DNA of 24,838 nucleotides, from assembly GCA_013365365.1 (NCBI GenBank), contig JABVXU010000712.1:1-24838 (forward strand), in the 5' to 3' direction. Positions 9,001 through 18,733 of this stretch are shown in pieces. This stretch comes from Cruorifilaria tuberocauda. Taxonomy: Eukaryota > Nematoda > Chromadorea > Rhabditida > Onchocercidae. A program made the translations under genes and the position numbers. The notes under the pieces were generated by a model that was not told the origin of the DNA, made no database searches, and saw nothing but the letters and a program-made list of their open reading frames with translations. Position 1 is the stretch's first letter. Every line of letters starts with the position of its first letter.

Positions 9001-11891
9001 CTAGCTCCTTTTCTCTTTTAAGCTTAATCTTTTCTCGAATTTTCGGTGTAACAAGTTGCGAGACACTGAAATCTTGAAAGTTGTGTCAAAATTTTATTTC
9101 AACAACTGTCATTTCAAAGATGACTTAACACAGACTTTATATAGTAAGCCATCAACTCATTTTTGTACTAACAAGCACATTCGTTTTCTTACCTTACCCT
9201 GTTCTCCATATTTCCGCTATATGTAAAATATGCTGGCTAAAATAAGTATAGTAATTGTCGTATATCTGCCAAACATTTCTCCTTTCGAAATAACACAGTT
9301 TTCAGTCAAATAATTGTGGGATAGCTTATGTATCAAATATTACAACGATGAAAATCCTTAACATTTACTTTATCGGAAGTTTGTTTGAGCCCGAAGCAGT
9401 GGATGGTTCGTTTAAGAAAAGTCGATTCATCACAGTTGGATCCATTTCATCCAAAACAGAATGCATAACATCTTTTTCAGCAACAGATGACCCGCTAAAT
9501 AAGTCAATGTCAGCAAGATCTATACTGGACCACGGCAAATCTTCCAAATTGTTACTGTCTGCGCCATTTTCATGAGATGTGCTCTGTAACATGTAACATA
9601 AAAAATTTGGAAAAATATCTTGAATTTTATTAATAGAAATGTGAGATGAGAGGTGCATTCTGACAATTTAGCCTTAAAATATAATTAGCTTTTCTGGCTC
9701 AATATTACTTACCGATGTTTGCTGAACTGTTGAAGAGCTTTGATTACTTTCAGAAGAGGACTCAACCGGAGTGACGTTTCGCATGCTAGAAGATATAGCA
9801 CGCAGTTCTGTCGGCCGAATTGCAGCACCTGGATCGAACGTTTTCTGCTGTGGAGTTGAATTACGTGAACTGATCGACATGGCAGTGATCTGCGAAATAA
9901 ATGGAATGAAGCACAATATTGATGTTTATTTAAAATATCAATAAGCAGTCGAATTATGTAAATTCTTGCTATTTTGAATGATCGATAAAAAAAACCTGTG
10001 CTGGAGATTGAGCGCTGGATAGATCATTCCCGCGTGACATTACGTAACTAGAGCTGCTTTGTTGTGAACATGGCCGTACGGCACTAACTGTTTCTGGCAT
10101 TGGCGCTCTACCTACAGAGCCCGGTAAATGATCAACTGAACCAACGCTTGAATGATTGGGAACGGAAGACGGACCCATGGAAGACGTCGAACAGGGTCTC
10201 ATTTCGGTTGAGCAATGGCTTTGAATAGAACTTGGTTGTCTGTCAAGTACAAGAATTGCATTAGCTGGAGAAGATTGTGTCGAACTCATAGTGGCATTCG
10301 GTTGTTGAGTTCGCTGTTGCGGAGTTGAGGGTTGTGAACTTAGGTTATACACATTATTACTCTCCGCTTTACAAGGATAAATACCTAAAATCATAGAACT
10401 TCCGCAGATATGTCAATTTGCAGTCCAGTATCCGAATTTTAGGATTTTTAATTGATCAACTTAATACAATTAATACAATTAGGAGCTTGATTCTAGATAC
10501 TGATAAATTTTGCTCGAAATTGAAGCCAGTAATATCGAAATGAAGATCTTGCCTGCATTAATCGGCATAGCAGAAGGTGAAGCAATAGCATTGTTGGCTA
10601 TAATATTGTTCTCCACTATCGGTTCAATTTCACCTGGATTAAAAGTTGTGGCATCGCTGAAATACGAAAGTTTTATTATGTGCAGCAAATAACACACTCA
10701 CTATTCCATAATGATTTACTCAATTAATTTTTTTCTTTGTTCGTGATAAAGCACAATAAAATATCGATAAGTCGCTTTTAGATAACCTAAATATTCATTA
10801 CATGTGGAACCCCACTAGCGATTCGTACTTAATAGCAAAAAGAAAAATCAAATTACTGATGTTAAATTCAAAAGAACGCTATAATATTATAGCTTTGATA
10901 TATTATTATTATGTGTCATATAAACATCGATAAAAAGACAAAACTTTCTTTGGTTTTAAAGTCCCGGCAGAAAAAACTGTATACATCGGTAAAATGGCAG
11001 CAACTTTAGCCTGCAAAATTGTAGAAGCTATAAAAAAAATCTGAATATTTCTGAAAACTCCAAAAAGATTAGAAATTCAGAAAGATTTGTAGAAATGAAT
11101 TCGAAGATTTAAATTTTATGACTCAAAATGAAGACTGGATTTCAGGATCAAAATGATTTTGCAGGGAATATGATCAGTGTAATACAGTGAAACTGATGGA
11201 ACAATCATCGAAAACGAAGAATAAAATGGTACGAAACCTGTTCAAGCCAAGCAGCATTGGCATTTGGGGCAGTGGGCCAGCTAACTGCTGTGATATTATT
11301 GAATTCGGCTGCAAACTGACTACCCAAAGTCAATTGGGAACTGTTCGGCAATAAACCAGCACCTTGCGCCGTTGAAAGTTCATGGAGGTGATGAAGTGTT
11401 GAAGCCAGCAACGGATTATTAACATTTCCAGCGGCTGGTGTTATACCTTAACAATAGGATAAAAAAGTAATTGTTTATTTACCTCAATAGTTAACCAAAA
11501 TGAGTGTCAATTTTAAGGCTTCAAAGTAAAGAAATTCCAAAAAAAGCTATTTGCAAATTAGTGCGTAAAAAAAATAATGGCGTTCATGAATCCTCTGATA
11601 CAATGAAAATGAGTTCCGGCAACAACTTTTTTGAAAAAAATTTTATAAAATTTCTTCCTTTATACTTTACTAAACTCTATTGTGTTCGGAAGTACAGGCA
11701 ATAAAATTCAAGAAGAGCATAACACAGTTTTGAAACTATAATCCTAAAAACACCCATTTGAATCCAGTTCACCAGTTATAAAAAACTACTTGATGCAATG
11801 AAAAGTTCACACCTGAAAAAGTGGACGCAAACGATGGATTGGTAAATCCAGGCGGTAAAAGTGGATGAGATGACGTATTCTGTTGTTCCAT
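3089..11891 (-). CDS. QSER1/PRR12-like nuclear protein with C-terminal DUF4211-like domain (22 exons, 1,177 aa)
   Basis: Exons in transcript order: 11813-11891, 11233-11446, 10553-10656, 9996-10384, 9713-9889, 9369-9583, 8837-9065, 8455-8716, 7785-7978, 7541-7664, 7283-7472, 6751-6954, 5966-6042, 5586-5707, 5250-5387, 4942-5095, 4518-4655, 4036-4199, 3610-3732, 3416-3511, 3246-3332, 3089-3142. They sum to 3,534 nt and keep one frame. The start is the first ATG in frame; a TGA lies directly before it. Residues ~1-320 are rich in Ser, Thr, Gln and Asn; ~393-430 are charged; ~470-520 are Ser/Pro-rich (PPDSP); 557-621 have an acidic start and a helix-like stretch; 727-793 are Lys/Arg-rich; ~861-1160 are the DUF4211-like part. 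Seen: exons, phases, composition. Known: human QSER1 and PRR12 are large disordered nuclear proteins ending in DUF4211. Inferred: nuclear chromatin factor. Weak points: the exon 2/3 junction, a GC donor after exon 3, and the join of exons 12 and 13. The fallback is two genes, the second starting at the ATG at 6007-6009. Confidence 0.75.
3246..5387 (-). other. DUF4211-like C-terminal domain (exons 15-21, about residues 861-1160)
   Basis: This segment reads as a folded domain, unlike the low-complexity N-terminus. It begins with an aromatic stretch (TFVVCKADI, CPLWRVDNQNLLQKYPPF). A beta-rich part follows (SYIVVRVRFIKH, PAISIEYEERPSG), then a helical part (DDPIRKQMAVYVKAMLNHAL, YLCALNGIDKL) with a tryptophan at residue 1031. 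After that come C1045-x2-C1048-x8-C1057-x2-C1060, then CSPC (1104, 1107) followed by YHKLHH at 1114-1119 and an ILLKSC end. The order 'acidic/helical segment, CxxC, then C..C and YHxLxH' is what I know of DUF4211 in QSER1, PRR12 and fungal homologues. The assignment is from memory of the family pattern, not a search. Several Cys and His could bind zinc. No catalytic motif is visible. Confidence 0.65.
5966..6042 (-). other. Exon 13 linking the N-terminal and DUF4211 halves
   Basis: The 77-nt stretch lies between an acceptor (seven T then AAG, at 6043-6052) and a clean GTAAGA donor (5960-5965). In the phase left by exon 12 it is open for 25 codons with acidic and polar residues (EEELANKHEQWN then TSENSNKETTVF). 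It leaves one base, completed by AA at the next acceptor (5708-5709). The same bases in another frame offer an ATG at 6007-6009, so a separate downstream gene starting here is the main alternative. That reading needs the acceptor at 5701-5702 instead. Confidence 0.6.
6043..6750 (-). other. Longest intron (708 bp) of the DUF4211 gene
   Basis: No exon with good signals and matching phase was found inside. The opposite strand has an open frame at 6262-6507 that begins only at GTG and has no internal ATG; I treat it as chance. Two inverted repeats are present: TCGAGAA/TTCTCGA with a 2-nt spacer at 6166-6181, and AGTGGAAAT/ATTTCCACT with a 39-nt loop at 6584-6640. Confidence 0.5.
6751..6954 (-). 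other. Exon 12: Lys/Arg-rich nuclear localisation segment
   Basis: The exon encodes residues 727-793. It opens with a hydrophobic/basic strand (PKLLIRLPRRS), then has two dense basic blocks, KKKKKRKKK at 754-762 and KKKKRKHKRHHKKRR at 776-790, split by an acidic linker (DSDHEWVGPES). This is a strong bipartite-type nuclear localisation signal and could also contact nucleic acid. A TAA lies in frame at 6747-6749, but GTAAGT starts at 6750, one base inside the preceding codon. Splicing there removes the stop and gives phase 2, which fits exon 13. Confidence 0.8.
7979..8454 (-). other. Intron 8 (476 bp)
   Basis: The donor is GTAAAT and the acceptor ATTGTAG. The interior is AT-rich with no open frame that fits the flanking phases. 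Nothing else is recognised. Confidence 0.5.
10657..11232 (-). other. Intron 2 (576 bp), AT-rich, no exon found
   Basis: I scanned the minus strand for a small exon of compatible phase, because the donor used here (TTC then GTACCA at 11227-11232) is weak. The more exon-like CAG at 11238-11240, followed by GTTTCG, is out of phase with exon 3. I found no convincing exon, but a microexon cannot be excluded. The acceptor at its end (TATTTCAG) is strong. Confidence 0.4.
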
Positions 11892-11933
11892 TCATGCACA
11901 CTTCTTTAAAAACCCGGGAAATAACTTCGACAT
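11892..11933 (-). promoter_or_regulatory. Upstream ORF of 13 codons abutting the main start codon
   Basis: An ATG at 11931-11933 opens a short frame (MSKLFPGFLKKCA) that stops with TGA at 11892-11894. The main ATG follows at once (TGAATG), in the same frame. A further ATG, four bases upstream of the main one in another frame, overlaps the CDS. Such an arrangement could lower initiation at the main ATG. That effect is inferred; only the reading frames are seen. Confidence 0.4.
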
Positions 11934-11990
11934 ATCCGGGAACACTTGAACAACAAACAGCAATACCCGTTCACGAAATTGATAAAGTCT
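11892..11990 (-). promoter_or_regulatory. 5' leader exon of the DUF4211 gene behind a strong splice acceptor
   Basis: On the minus strand a very good acceptor (ATGTATTTCAG, then AGACTT) ends at 11991, 99 nt before the start codon. With no 5' coding exon in view, this is either a spliced leader (trans-splice) site, usual for nematode genes, or the acceptor of a non-coding first exon. The leader is less AT-rich than the upstream DNA. It is open for 32 codons in the same frame as the main CDS, ending at the TGA that touches the start ATG. Confidence 0.5.
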
Positions 11991-13577
11991 CTGAAATACA
12001 TATAAAATTTTATTAATTGGTATGAACATAATTCTCTCCTTGATCACAATATTTAAACGTAATAATAGGAGAGCATTTTCATAAGTGCGATGAAATTTGC
12101 CTGCAGAATCCGTTCCAATTCGTTATTCAGCAAAAAAGTTACAAATGCTCGCATCAGAATAAACAGAATTAATTACAAAGAAAAAAAAAATTGAAACAGA
12201 AAACAGAAAAACAGAAGTGCAAGCTTCTTCCAAATTATAATTGCTACTTAGTTATATATTCTGAAATATGTAAACCTCCAGCTATTGCATTTTTCGAATT
12301 CATCAACGATTATTTAAAATTTAACAAAAAAGGAATACGTATATAGATTCAAAGTCCTATCGTTGAAATTGACAAAAAAGGAAATTAACAATACAAAAAA
12401 CTATCATCACTAACAAATGATGATGAAGCTGGAGATTTTTGGATTTGTAATTCCGTAAATTTTTTCACAAATCCTCTCTCAATAGGATACTAAAAAAAAA
12501 AAGGCCTTGAACAGCGAAACACAAACAACAAGTTCATAATCTCATTACAGATGCTCTTGTCCTTGAATTAGCTAATTAATCTTGAAAATTAGGTGAAAGA
12601 TCGTTGATGAAAGATGAGATACATGATATCATAAAAAGGTTTAAAACTAATGAAATTTAAACAAAAGAGATTAAAATTGGAAAATTTTAAATACCATAAT
12701 AACAATTAATTCATACCAACCTTTATTAGATATCCAAATATAAAATTCGTTAAGTAATAGATATGACGCAATATTTTTAACAATATTTATTAAGCGTGTA
12801 CAACTAATGAATAATTTACATCATCGAATACATCGAGAAAAATGAGATAAAACAAAATAAAGATGAAATGAAAAAAAAAAAACAATACGAAATTAGTTAT
12901 ATCATTTAATTAATTAATTAGTCAAAATGATTACACATACTCTTTGAACGCTGTCAAATGAAGATAAAACGGACGTTCATTTATTCTTTACCGCGGTTTT
13001 TTTTTTTCCTCTTACTAGACATTCATTGATTTTAAACAAACAGTTTTCGAAATTCTCTATAACTAATAAACTGATTAATATATTATCACGTGAACAAATC
13101 TAGAGAAAGAGAAAGAAGAAGTTAGAAAAGTAGAAAATGGATCCTTTTTTTTTTTTTTTGCTGCTACAACAAAGTCCAAATTATTCATTTGTCTCTATCT
13201 GCTATTGCGATACTATTTGGCATAGTTATAAATGGATAGACAAAATGATCGAATTAACAACAAAACGTGGGAAGAGAAAAAAAAAGAAACATAAAATCAA
13301 ATTAGTCCACAAAAAAAAAAAGAAAAAATGAATAAAATACTATACGAATAAAGTTATTGTTATTTAACAACAAAAAGTATTTCATAATTAATAGATCAAC
13401 AAAATATAAGATGAGATTTGTTAAGTTGATAAGTTGTTGTAATTGTAAATGATTTTCACCTATATCTCAATAAAAATGAATGACAAATTACGGATATTTT
13501 ATTGTTCGAGTAAAATAAACCTTCTCCTTACCTTTCTTATCTTAAATGATGAGGAAAAAAAAAAAGGTGATAAAAGT
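11991..13577. other. AT-rich upstream flank of the DUF4211 gene, no supported gene
   Basis: The stretch contains homopolymers and a short minus-strand frame at 12053-12154 (33 codons from ATG) with no clear splice partners. The plus-strand frame at 13137-13331 starts with ATG but is mostly poly-Phe and poly-Lys from T and A runs. If the leader is trans-spliced, some of this DNA would be the outron. Confidence 0.4.
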
Positions 13578-13762
13578 CCCCGAGAGAAAAAGTGGGATGT
13601 TCCCGATCTCGACGGATCAGTACTCATTCGTGTAGAACAACAAAGAACGTTCCTACCCTTCCTCTCTTCCTCTCTTACATCTACTCTCGACCGCAGCACG
13701 CAAGACTCGTTGCTCGCGTCAATTCTTTCATTACCCCTCTCTCTCTCTCTCGCTCTATCCTC
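13578..13762 (-). promoter_or_regulatory. CpG-richer GA/CT patch, candidate promoter or start region
   Basis: In DNA that is otherwise very AT-rich, this patch has about a dozen CpG dinucleotides (e.g. CGATCTCGACGG and GTTGCTCGCGTC). It ends in a CT run at 13735-13751, which is GAGA on the minus strand. It lies ~1.7 kb upstream of the start codon of the only gene. The promoter reading is inferred from position and composition. No TATA box or initiator stands out. Confidence 0.3.
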
Positions 13763-13862
13763 TTATCATATTCTTTAATGATTTCTTTCGTTGCCTTACC
13801 ACGATTTATATTCGTAAAATCAATATCCCATGTTGACGTATTACATGATGATGATGATAGTT

Positions 13863-14660
13863 GTTTGGGACAATACAACAAAAATGATTAATGATCGTGT
13901 ATTAGAGTTTAGGAAAGAAAGTATACGTATGAGTACACGTTACTATGATTGGTATAATACAACAATAATGATCATGTAGTATAGTTTTAAAAATAAAGTA
14001 CACGTATGAGTACACGTAAATATGGTTGAGACAATACAACAAAAATGATTAATGATCGTGTATTAGAGTTTAGGAAAGAAAGTATACGTATGAGTACACG
14101 TTACTATAATTGGTATAATACAACAATAATGATCATGTACTAGTTTTAAAAATAAAATACACGTATGAGTACACGTAAGTATGATTGGAGCAATACAATA
14201 AAAATGATAAATGATTGTGTATAGAGTTTGAAAAAATATACGTTTAAGTATACGTAAATAAGTATGATTGGGGCAGTACAGTAAAAGTGATTGTGTACTG
14301 GAGTTTTAAGAATAAAGTACACGTATGAGTACACGTAAATATGGCTGAGACAATACAATAAAAATGATTATTGATCGTGTATTAGAGTTTAGAAAAGAAA
14401 GTATACGTATGAGTACACGTTACTATGATTGGTATAATACAACAATAATGATCATGTACTAGAGTTTTAAAAATAAAGTACACGTATGAGTACACGTAAG
14501 TATGATTGGAGCAATACAATAAAAATGATAAATGATTATTTTATTAAAGTGTGAAAAAATATACGTTCAAGTACACGTAGGTATGATTCGGATAAAACAA
14601 CAATAATGATCGTGTATTAGAGTTTAGAAAGGAAAGTACACGTATGAGTACACGTAAGTA
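13863..14660. repeat. Satellite-like tandem array, ten ~80-bp units
   Basis: Ten units share a core TACACGTA-TGAG-TACACGTA or a close variant. Core starts: 13922, 13999, 14083, 14158, 14237, 14318, 14402, 14479, 14560, 14637; spacing 75-84 bp. Eight of ten contain exact ACGTATGAGTACACGT. Variants of the unit body recur in a four-step order: the unit at 14083 matches that at 14402, 319 bp on, and their following units match in turn. Minus-strand open frames within it are by-products of the repeat. Confidence 0.92.
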
Positions 14661-15340
14661 AGATTTATATATTTTATTGAAAATAATAAAGGTATCTTGT
14701 ATGACAAATATATTAGACATTTTGTTTGTTGATACTGTTTGTTTCACGTCAGTATAATTCGTACGATGCTTTTTGTATATTTGTTTTGATCATCAAAGAT
14801 GAAATGATATGACATCATTTTGCAAAATTGTTGCAACAAAAGAATCACGATATGATTCAACGTACAACACGTATACCTATACGCTTATTTGTCCTTATAA
14901 TCAATGAAACATTTCTTATTTACTCAGCAATAAAAGTTTGCATTATTGTCCTTTCTCTCTTCAATTATCATACTTTAACAATCGCGTTTTTTTTTTCCTG
15001 TTCTGCTACTTTAACTTAACTATTAGTTTATAAATTACTATTACCAGAAAATAATTTCATCATCAAAAAACCAAACTTAAAAGAACGTAAATGCATTTGG
15101 ATCATTAATCACTGATAACAGATCACTTATCGTTCACATTATTCTTTTTACTTCTAAACGATATCCAGAAGATATTTTGTTGATAGATCAAGTTCATCCG
15201 TTTTAAACAAACTTCAACAATCGTTTCAAGTGATCTCTCTCTGAGGTAATTGATAATTTGCAAGTATTACATGCTAAATGTGATTGTACATTAAGCTAAC
15301 CTATAAGAAGCAAGCAACGTTCTATCAGATTGTTCTAATT

Positions 15341-15440
15341 AAGCTAATAAACGATATTTTGTCTATTTTCAAAACTAAGAATTGGCGAGGAGTTGCTTTA
15401 ATACTAAGATTTTTTCAATTTTTGAATTCCAATTTAGATT
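15341..15440. repeat. Dispersed direct repeat, copy 1
   Basis: It matches 16212-16331 in order: AAGCTAATAAACGATATTTT, then TTTTCAAAA, AAGAATTG, TTGCTTTA, TAAGATTTTT, TTTTTGAATT and CAGATT-like ends. Overall divergence is modest. It lacks a ~20-bp insertion seen in copy 2. No terminal inverted repeats are visible. Confidence 0.75.
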
Positions 15441-15565
15441 CGTTTATCTCATTGATACTGTTCTAATAGCTGGAAATGATTTAAATAAAATAAATTTAAA
15501 TTTGTTTTTCATTGTTTTTTTTTTTCTTAAAATCAATGTAAAAGAATAAATGAGAGGGAAAGAGG

Positions 15566-15585
15566 GAGAGAGAGAGAGAGAGAGA
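15566..15585. repeat. (GA)10 microsatellite
   Basis: Uninterrupted GA dinucleotides, preceded by interrupted AGAGGG. Confidence 0.95.
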
Positions 15586-15660
15586 TAAAATAGATAAGAG
15601 GATAAGGCAAAAGGTAAAACGTACTTCTTTTGTATTTCTTCTTCATTGATTGCATTTACT

Positions 15661-15696
15661 GTTGTTGTTGTTGTTGTGCAGTGCGCGTACACTGCA
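15661..15696. repeat. (GTT)n tract followed by a GC-rich hairpin
   Basis: GTT repeats at 15661-15677 run into TGCAGTG (15677-15683), which pairs perfectly with CACTGCA (15690-15696) around the 6-nt loop CGCGTA. The hairpin is unusually GC-rich for this DNA. Confidence 0.7.
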
Positions 15697-16211
15697 TGTT
15701 ATCAGTTTTACAGATAAATCAATCATAAATGAACAGTATAATTCTTAAACTTCTTCTATTGTAAGTATACACATAATATAAGTTGATTATTTGTGGGAGA
15801 AAAAAATAAAATAAAATGATAATTTTATTTTTAATCATTTAACTCTAAAAAGATATATTGTAAATGAATTTTAATTGTAATTTTAATCATTTTAAAGTAA
15901 AAATTGAAATTTTTGTGGATCAAATTTTGTAATAATTCATGACATTGTTCAATTGTGGTTTATACCATTCAAAAAAAAGAAATGTTAACGATTGGGTTCA
16001 TATCTTGTGATATAATTTTTCTTGGCTCCAATCTCTTATAGCAAAACATTGAATAAACATTTTGTTAAATTTTACTTTTGTACAAAAAGTAGAGAAGTTT
16101 AGAAAGAAACAATTTAATGAAAGTATATCAATCGATACTATAGTATATGAAAACATCTATATTCAGGTAAACTATATTTCAGGTTTAAATTTTACGGCTA
16201 TTATTAACTGA

Positions 16212-16331
16212 AAGCTAATAAACGATATTTTGTCATTTTCAAAATGAAGAATTGATGAGAAATTGCTTTACTATTAAGATTTTTCAGCAGTTCGTTAAGA
16301 AACTACAATTTTTTGAATTGCAATTCAGATT
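16212..16331. repeat. Dispersed direct repeat, copy 2
   Basis: This is the second copy of the element at 15341-15440, in the same orientation 871 bp away. It carries an extra ~20 bp around 16285-16306 (CAGCAGTTCGTTAAGAAACT). It may be an old segmental duplication or a small non-autonomous element. Confidence 0.75.
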
Positions 16332-18055
16332 TTTAAAAAAATAAAAATATAATCAATGTTTAATAATAGGAATGATGGGACAGTGATAATTTCGACTTGT
16401 TATCAAAGCTAGATTTGATATTATTGATGTTGCAAATTTGAAGTTCAAAATTTATCTAACGAAGCGGCTATTTTCAGTCCCAGAAAAAATTATTGAAATT
16501 CGGTAAATCCACTAGTTGAGGGATTGAGATGTTTCTATTAGCATTAACATTAGCATTAAACATTAACATTAGTAATATTGTTGTATAGTGATCATGATTA
16601 TATGCTGTAATATTATTATTATTACTTATACTAGTAGTTATTAAAGTTTAAAAGATAAAACAGTTCTGAAATGAAGCAACGATCCAATTATCTGCAAATA
16701 TCAAAAAATTGAATTAATATTATGGGATATTAAAAAACTATCAAATTTTCAAGTTTTGAAATTTCAATCCTGAAAATTCATTTGAAATATTTGGGATTAA
16801 CAATCTTTATAAATATTAAAATTAATAAACTGGTATTTTGTTGCACATTTAAAAACCTGATTACAGTCTAATCCATAAAAGGTTATAAAATTTTGACGAG
16901 TTTATTTTTGATTAAAATGATCATTTTATTCTGCTTTTAAAAATTTTTTCATTTCCGTGTCACATTTTGAAAAGAATGATAATTAGCAAATTTATTGATA
17001 GGAAATTGAGAAATATAAAACGAGCATTACGACTAACTTCAATTCATTATTAAATGATCAAACAGTTGAAAAACATAAAAGATAAATAAGTATTTGAAGG
17101 AAATAACTATATTTCACTGAATTGTTTTTCCGGCTAAATGAAACAACACCGTACCGTACGTAATTCGATTCGATCAACAAGTGGAATTGAAATAATTTAA
17201 AGTTTTAATTCGCACTAATTCAATGCTTTTAAAGTTGTATAAATAAAACTTGGCAATTATAATTGTTAAAAATTATTTCAACTTAATTATTTAATTGTTT
17301 TATGCAATTTATGATTTCTCTTTTTTTTGCCAATATTTTATTCTGTATGAGATTGAAAAATAAGAAATAGCATTTATGAAATGATCGTTCCAATCATTCG
17401 TTAATGTGATACAGTAAAATGTATACAAAATGTTTTTATAGCTATTATTTTCACTATCGATAGCTTAAAAAATTATACAATCATCAAAATTATCAAATGA
17501 TAATACAGGATAAATGTAACAACTACATGAATTTCTCAAAAATGATTCATATTTCTAATTTCAAATTTAGATCAAACCGTTTTTCTTTCGTTTACTTGCA
17601 ATAGGAATTTCTTGATGGTGGTTAGCTGATACAGGTAATAATAGTAGCTTTTCAGTTTGGACATTCCATAAATATCTAAACTCCATACTTCCAATTTCCT
17701 AAATCTCTTAAATCACTGAAAATTATGAAATGTGAAATAGAAGAAATCTGAATATGATAAAATAATTGGAATTTTTTTTTTTTTATTATAAATACACGAT
17801 TACCTTTAAGCATATTAATAAATATAGTGAGATAAAGTTAATAATTGATGAAGAATAGCAAAAATAAGAAGACTAGTAGTAATAATGGAAATGTAACAAA
17901 TTCTACAGGGCAACTAGTAGGAAAAGTTTTACGAAACTTTTTTTTAATTTAAGTGTAAGAATTCTTTTTTCACATATTTCGAAAACACCTTCATTCAGTC
18001 ATTTCGTTCCAACTGGTAGAAATTAATTTTTGTTTAAAAATCAATTCATAAATAA

Positions 18056-18070
18056 AGAGAGAGAGAGAGA
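18056..18070. repeat. (AG)n microsatellite
   Basis: Uninterrupted AG run of 15 nt. Confidence 0.9.
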
Positions 18071-18549
18071 TGGATATGTTAAAGCAATTATTCTAGGAAA
18101 ATATTTAAAGTAAATCCTAATTGAATTTTGCATATGAAAATTAAATATCGAGTAGTAGTGATAATAGTTTGATAAAATTTTGATTTATCATACTTTATCA
18201 AAATTTAATGAAGTATTTGATTCATTTTACTAGTAATTGTTATTTAGAGATTATTAATTCATAGTAGGTAAAAGCGCATGGCAACGCCTCTTGCGAAATT
18301 ATACACTCAATAACTCTAATATTTTATACTTTCAGAGTGACGTTCTATTCATTTAATCGATTAGTATTGCTTATAAGTAAATAATATTAAGCAAATAAGT
18401 ATCATTCATTTCAACCTTCCTTTCTTTCCTCTTCTTCTTCTTAGCTTTTCAAATATTTAAATTGTTCATAAATGTTATGCGATAAGTTGCATAAATATTC
18501 AAAATCAATTTCATCCTACAAACTATTTACTGCAAATGATCACCACAAT

Positions 18550-18645
18550 TGCTACTACTATTAAATTACTATAACAACTATTACTATATCAATTACCAAT
18601 ATCACTATAACTGTTACTACTATTACTACTTATTATTGTTATTAA
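18550..18645. repeat. Imperfect ACT/ATT trinucleotide-rich tract
   Basis: Many CTACTA, TTACTA and ATTATT words follow one another with interruptions. This is low-complexity DNA. Confidence 0.7.
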
Positions 18646-18700
18646 TTATTGTTTCATTTCACTATTAATTTACATCAATTTGTTTAATTGATAAGATATG

Positions 18701-18733
18701 AAAAAAATAAAATAAAATAAAAATAAAATAAAA
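18701..18733. repeat. (AAAAT)n tract
   Basis: A-rich tract with TAAAA pentamers. Confidence 0.85.

Noticed and set aside
12053..12154. Minus-strand 33-codon ATG frame upstream of the leader exon
   Set aside because: It is short, has no matching splice sites, and has no link to the leader exon frame.
13137..13331. Plus-strand ATG frame of 64 residues with poly-Phe start and poly-Lys end
   Set aside because: Most of it is translation of T and A homopolymers.
13499..13891. Overlapping frames on both strands in the CpG-richer patch
   Set aside because: Both strands are open because of simple GA/CT composition. No consistent exon or domain.
18273..18300. GCGCATGGCAACG as a possible RFX/DAF-19 X-box half site
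   Set aside because: Only one half matches the consensus and no gene lies downstream.
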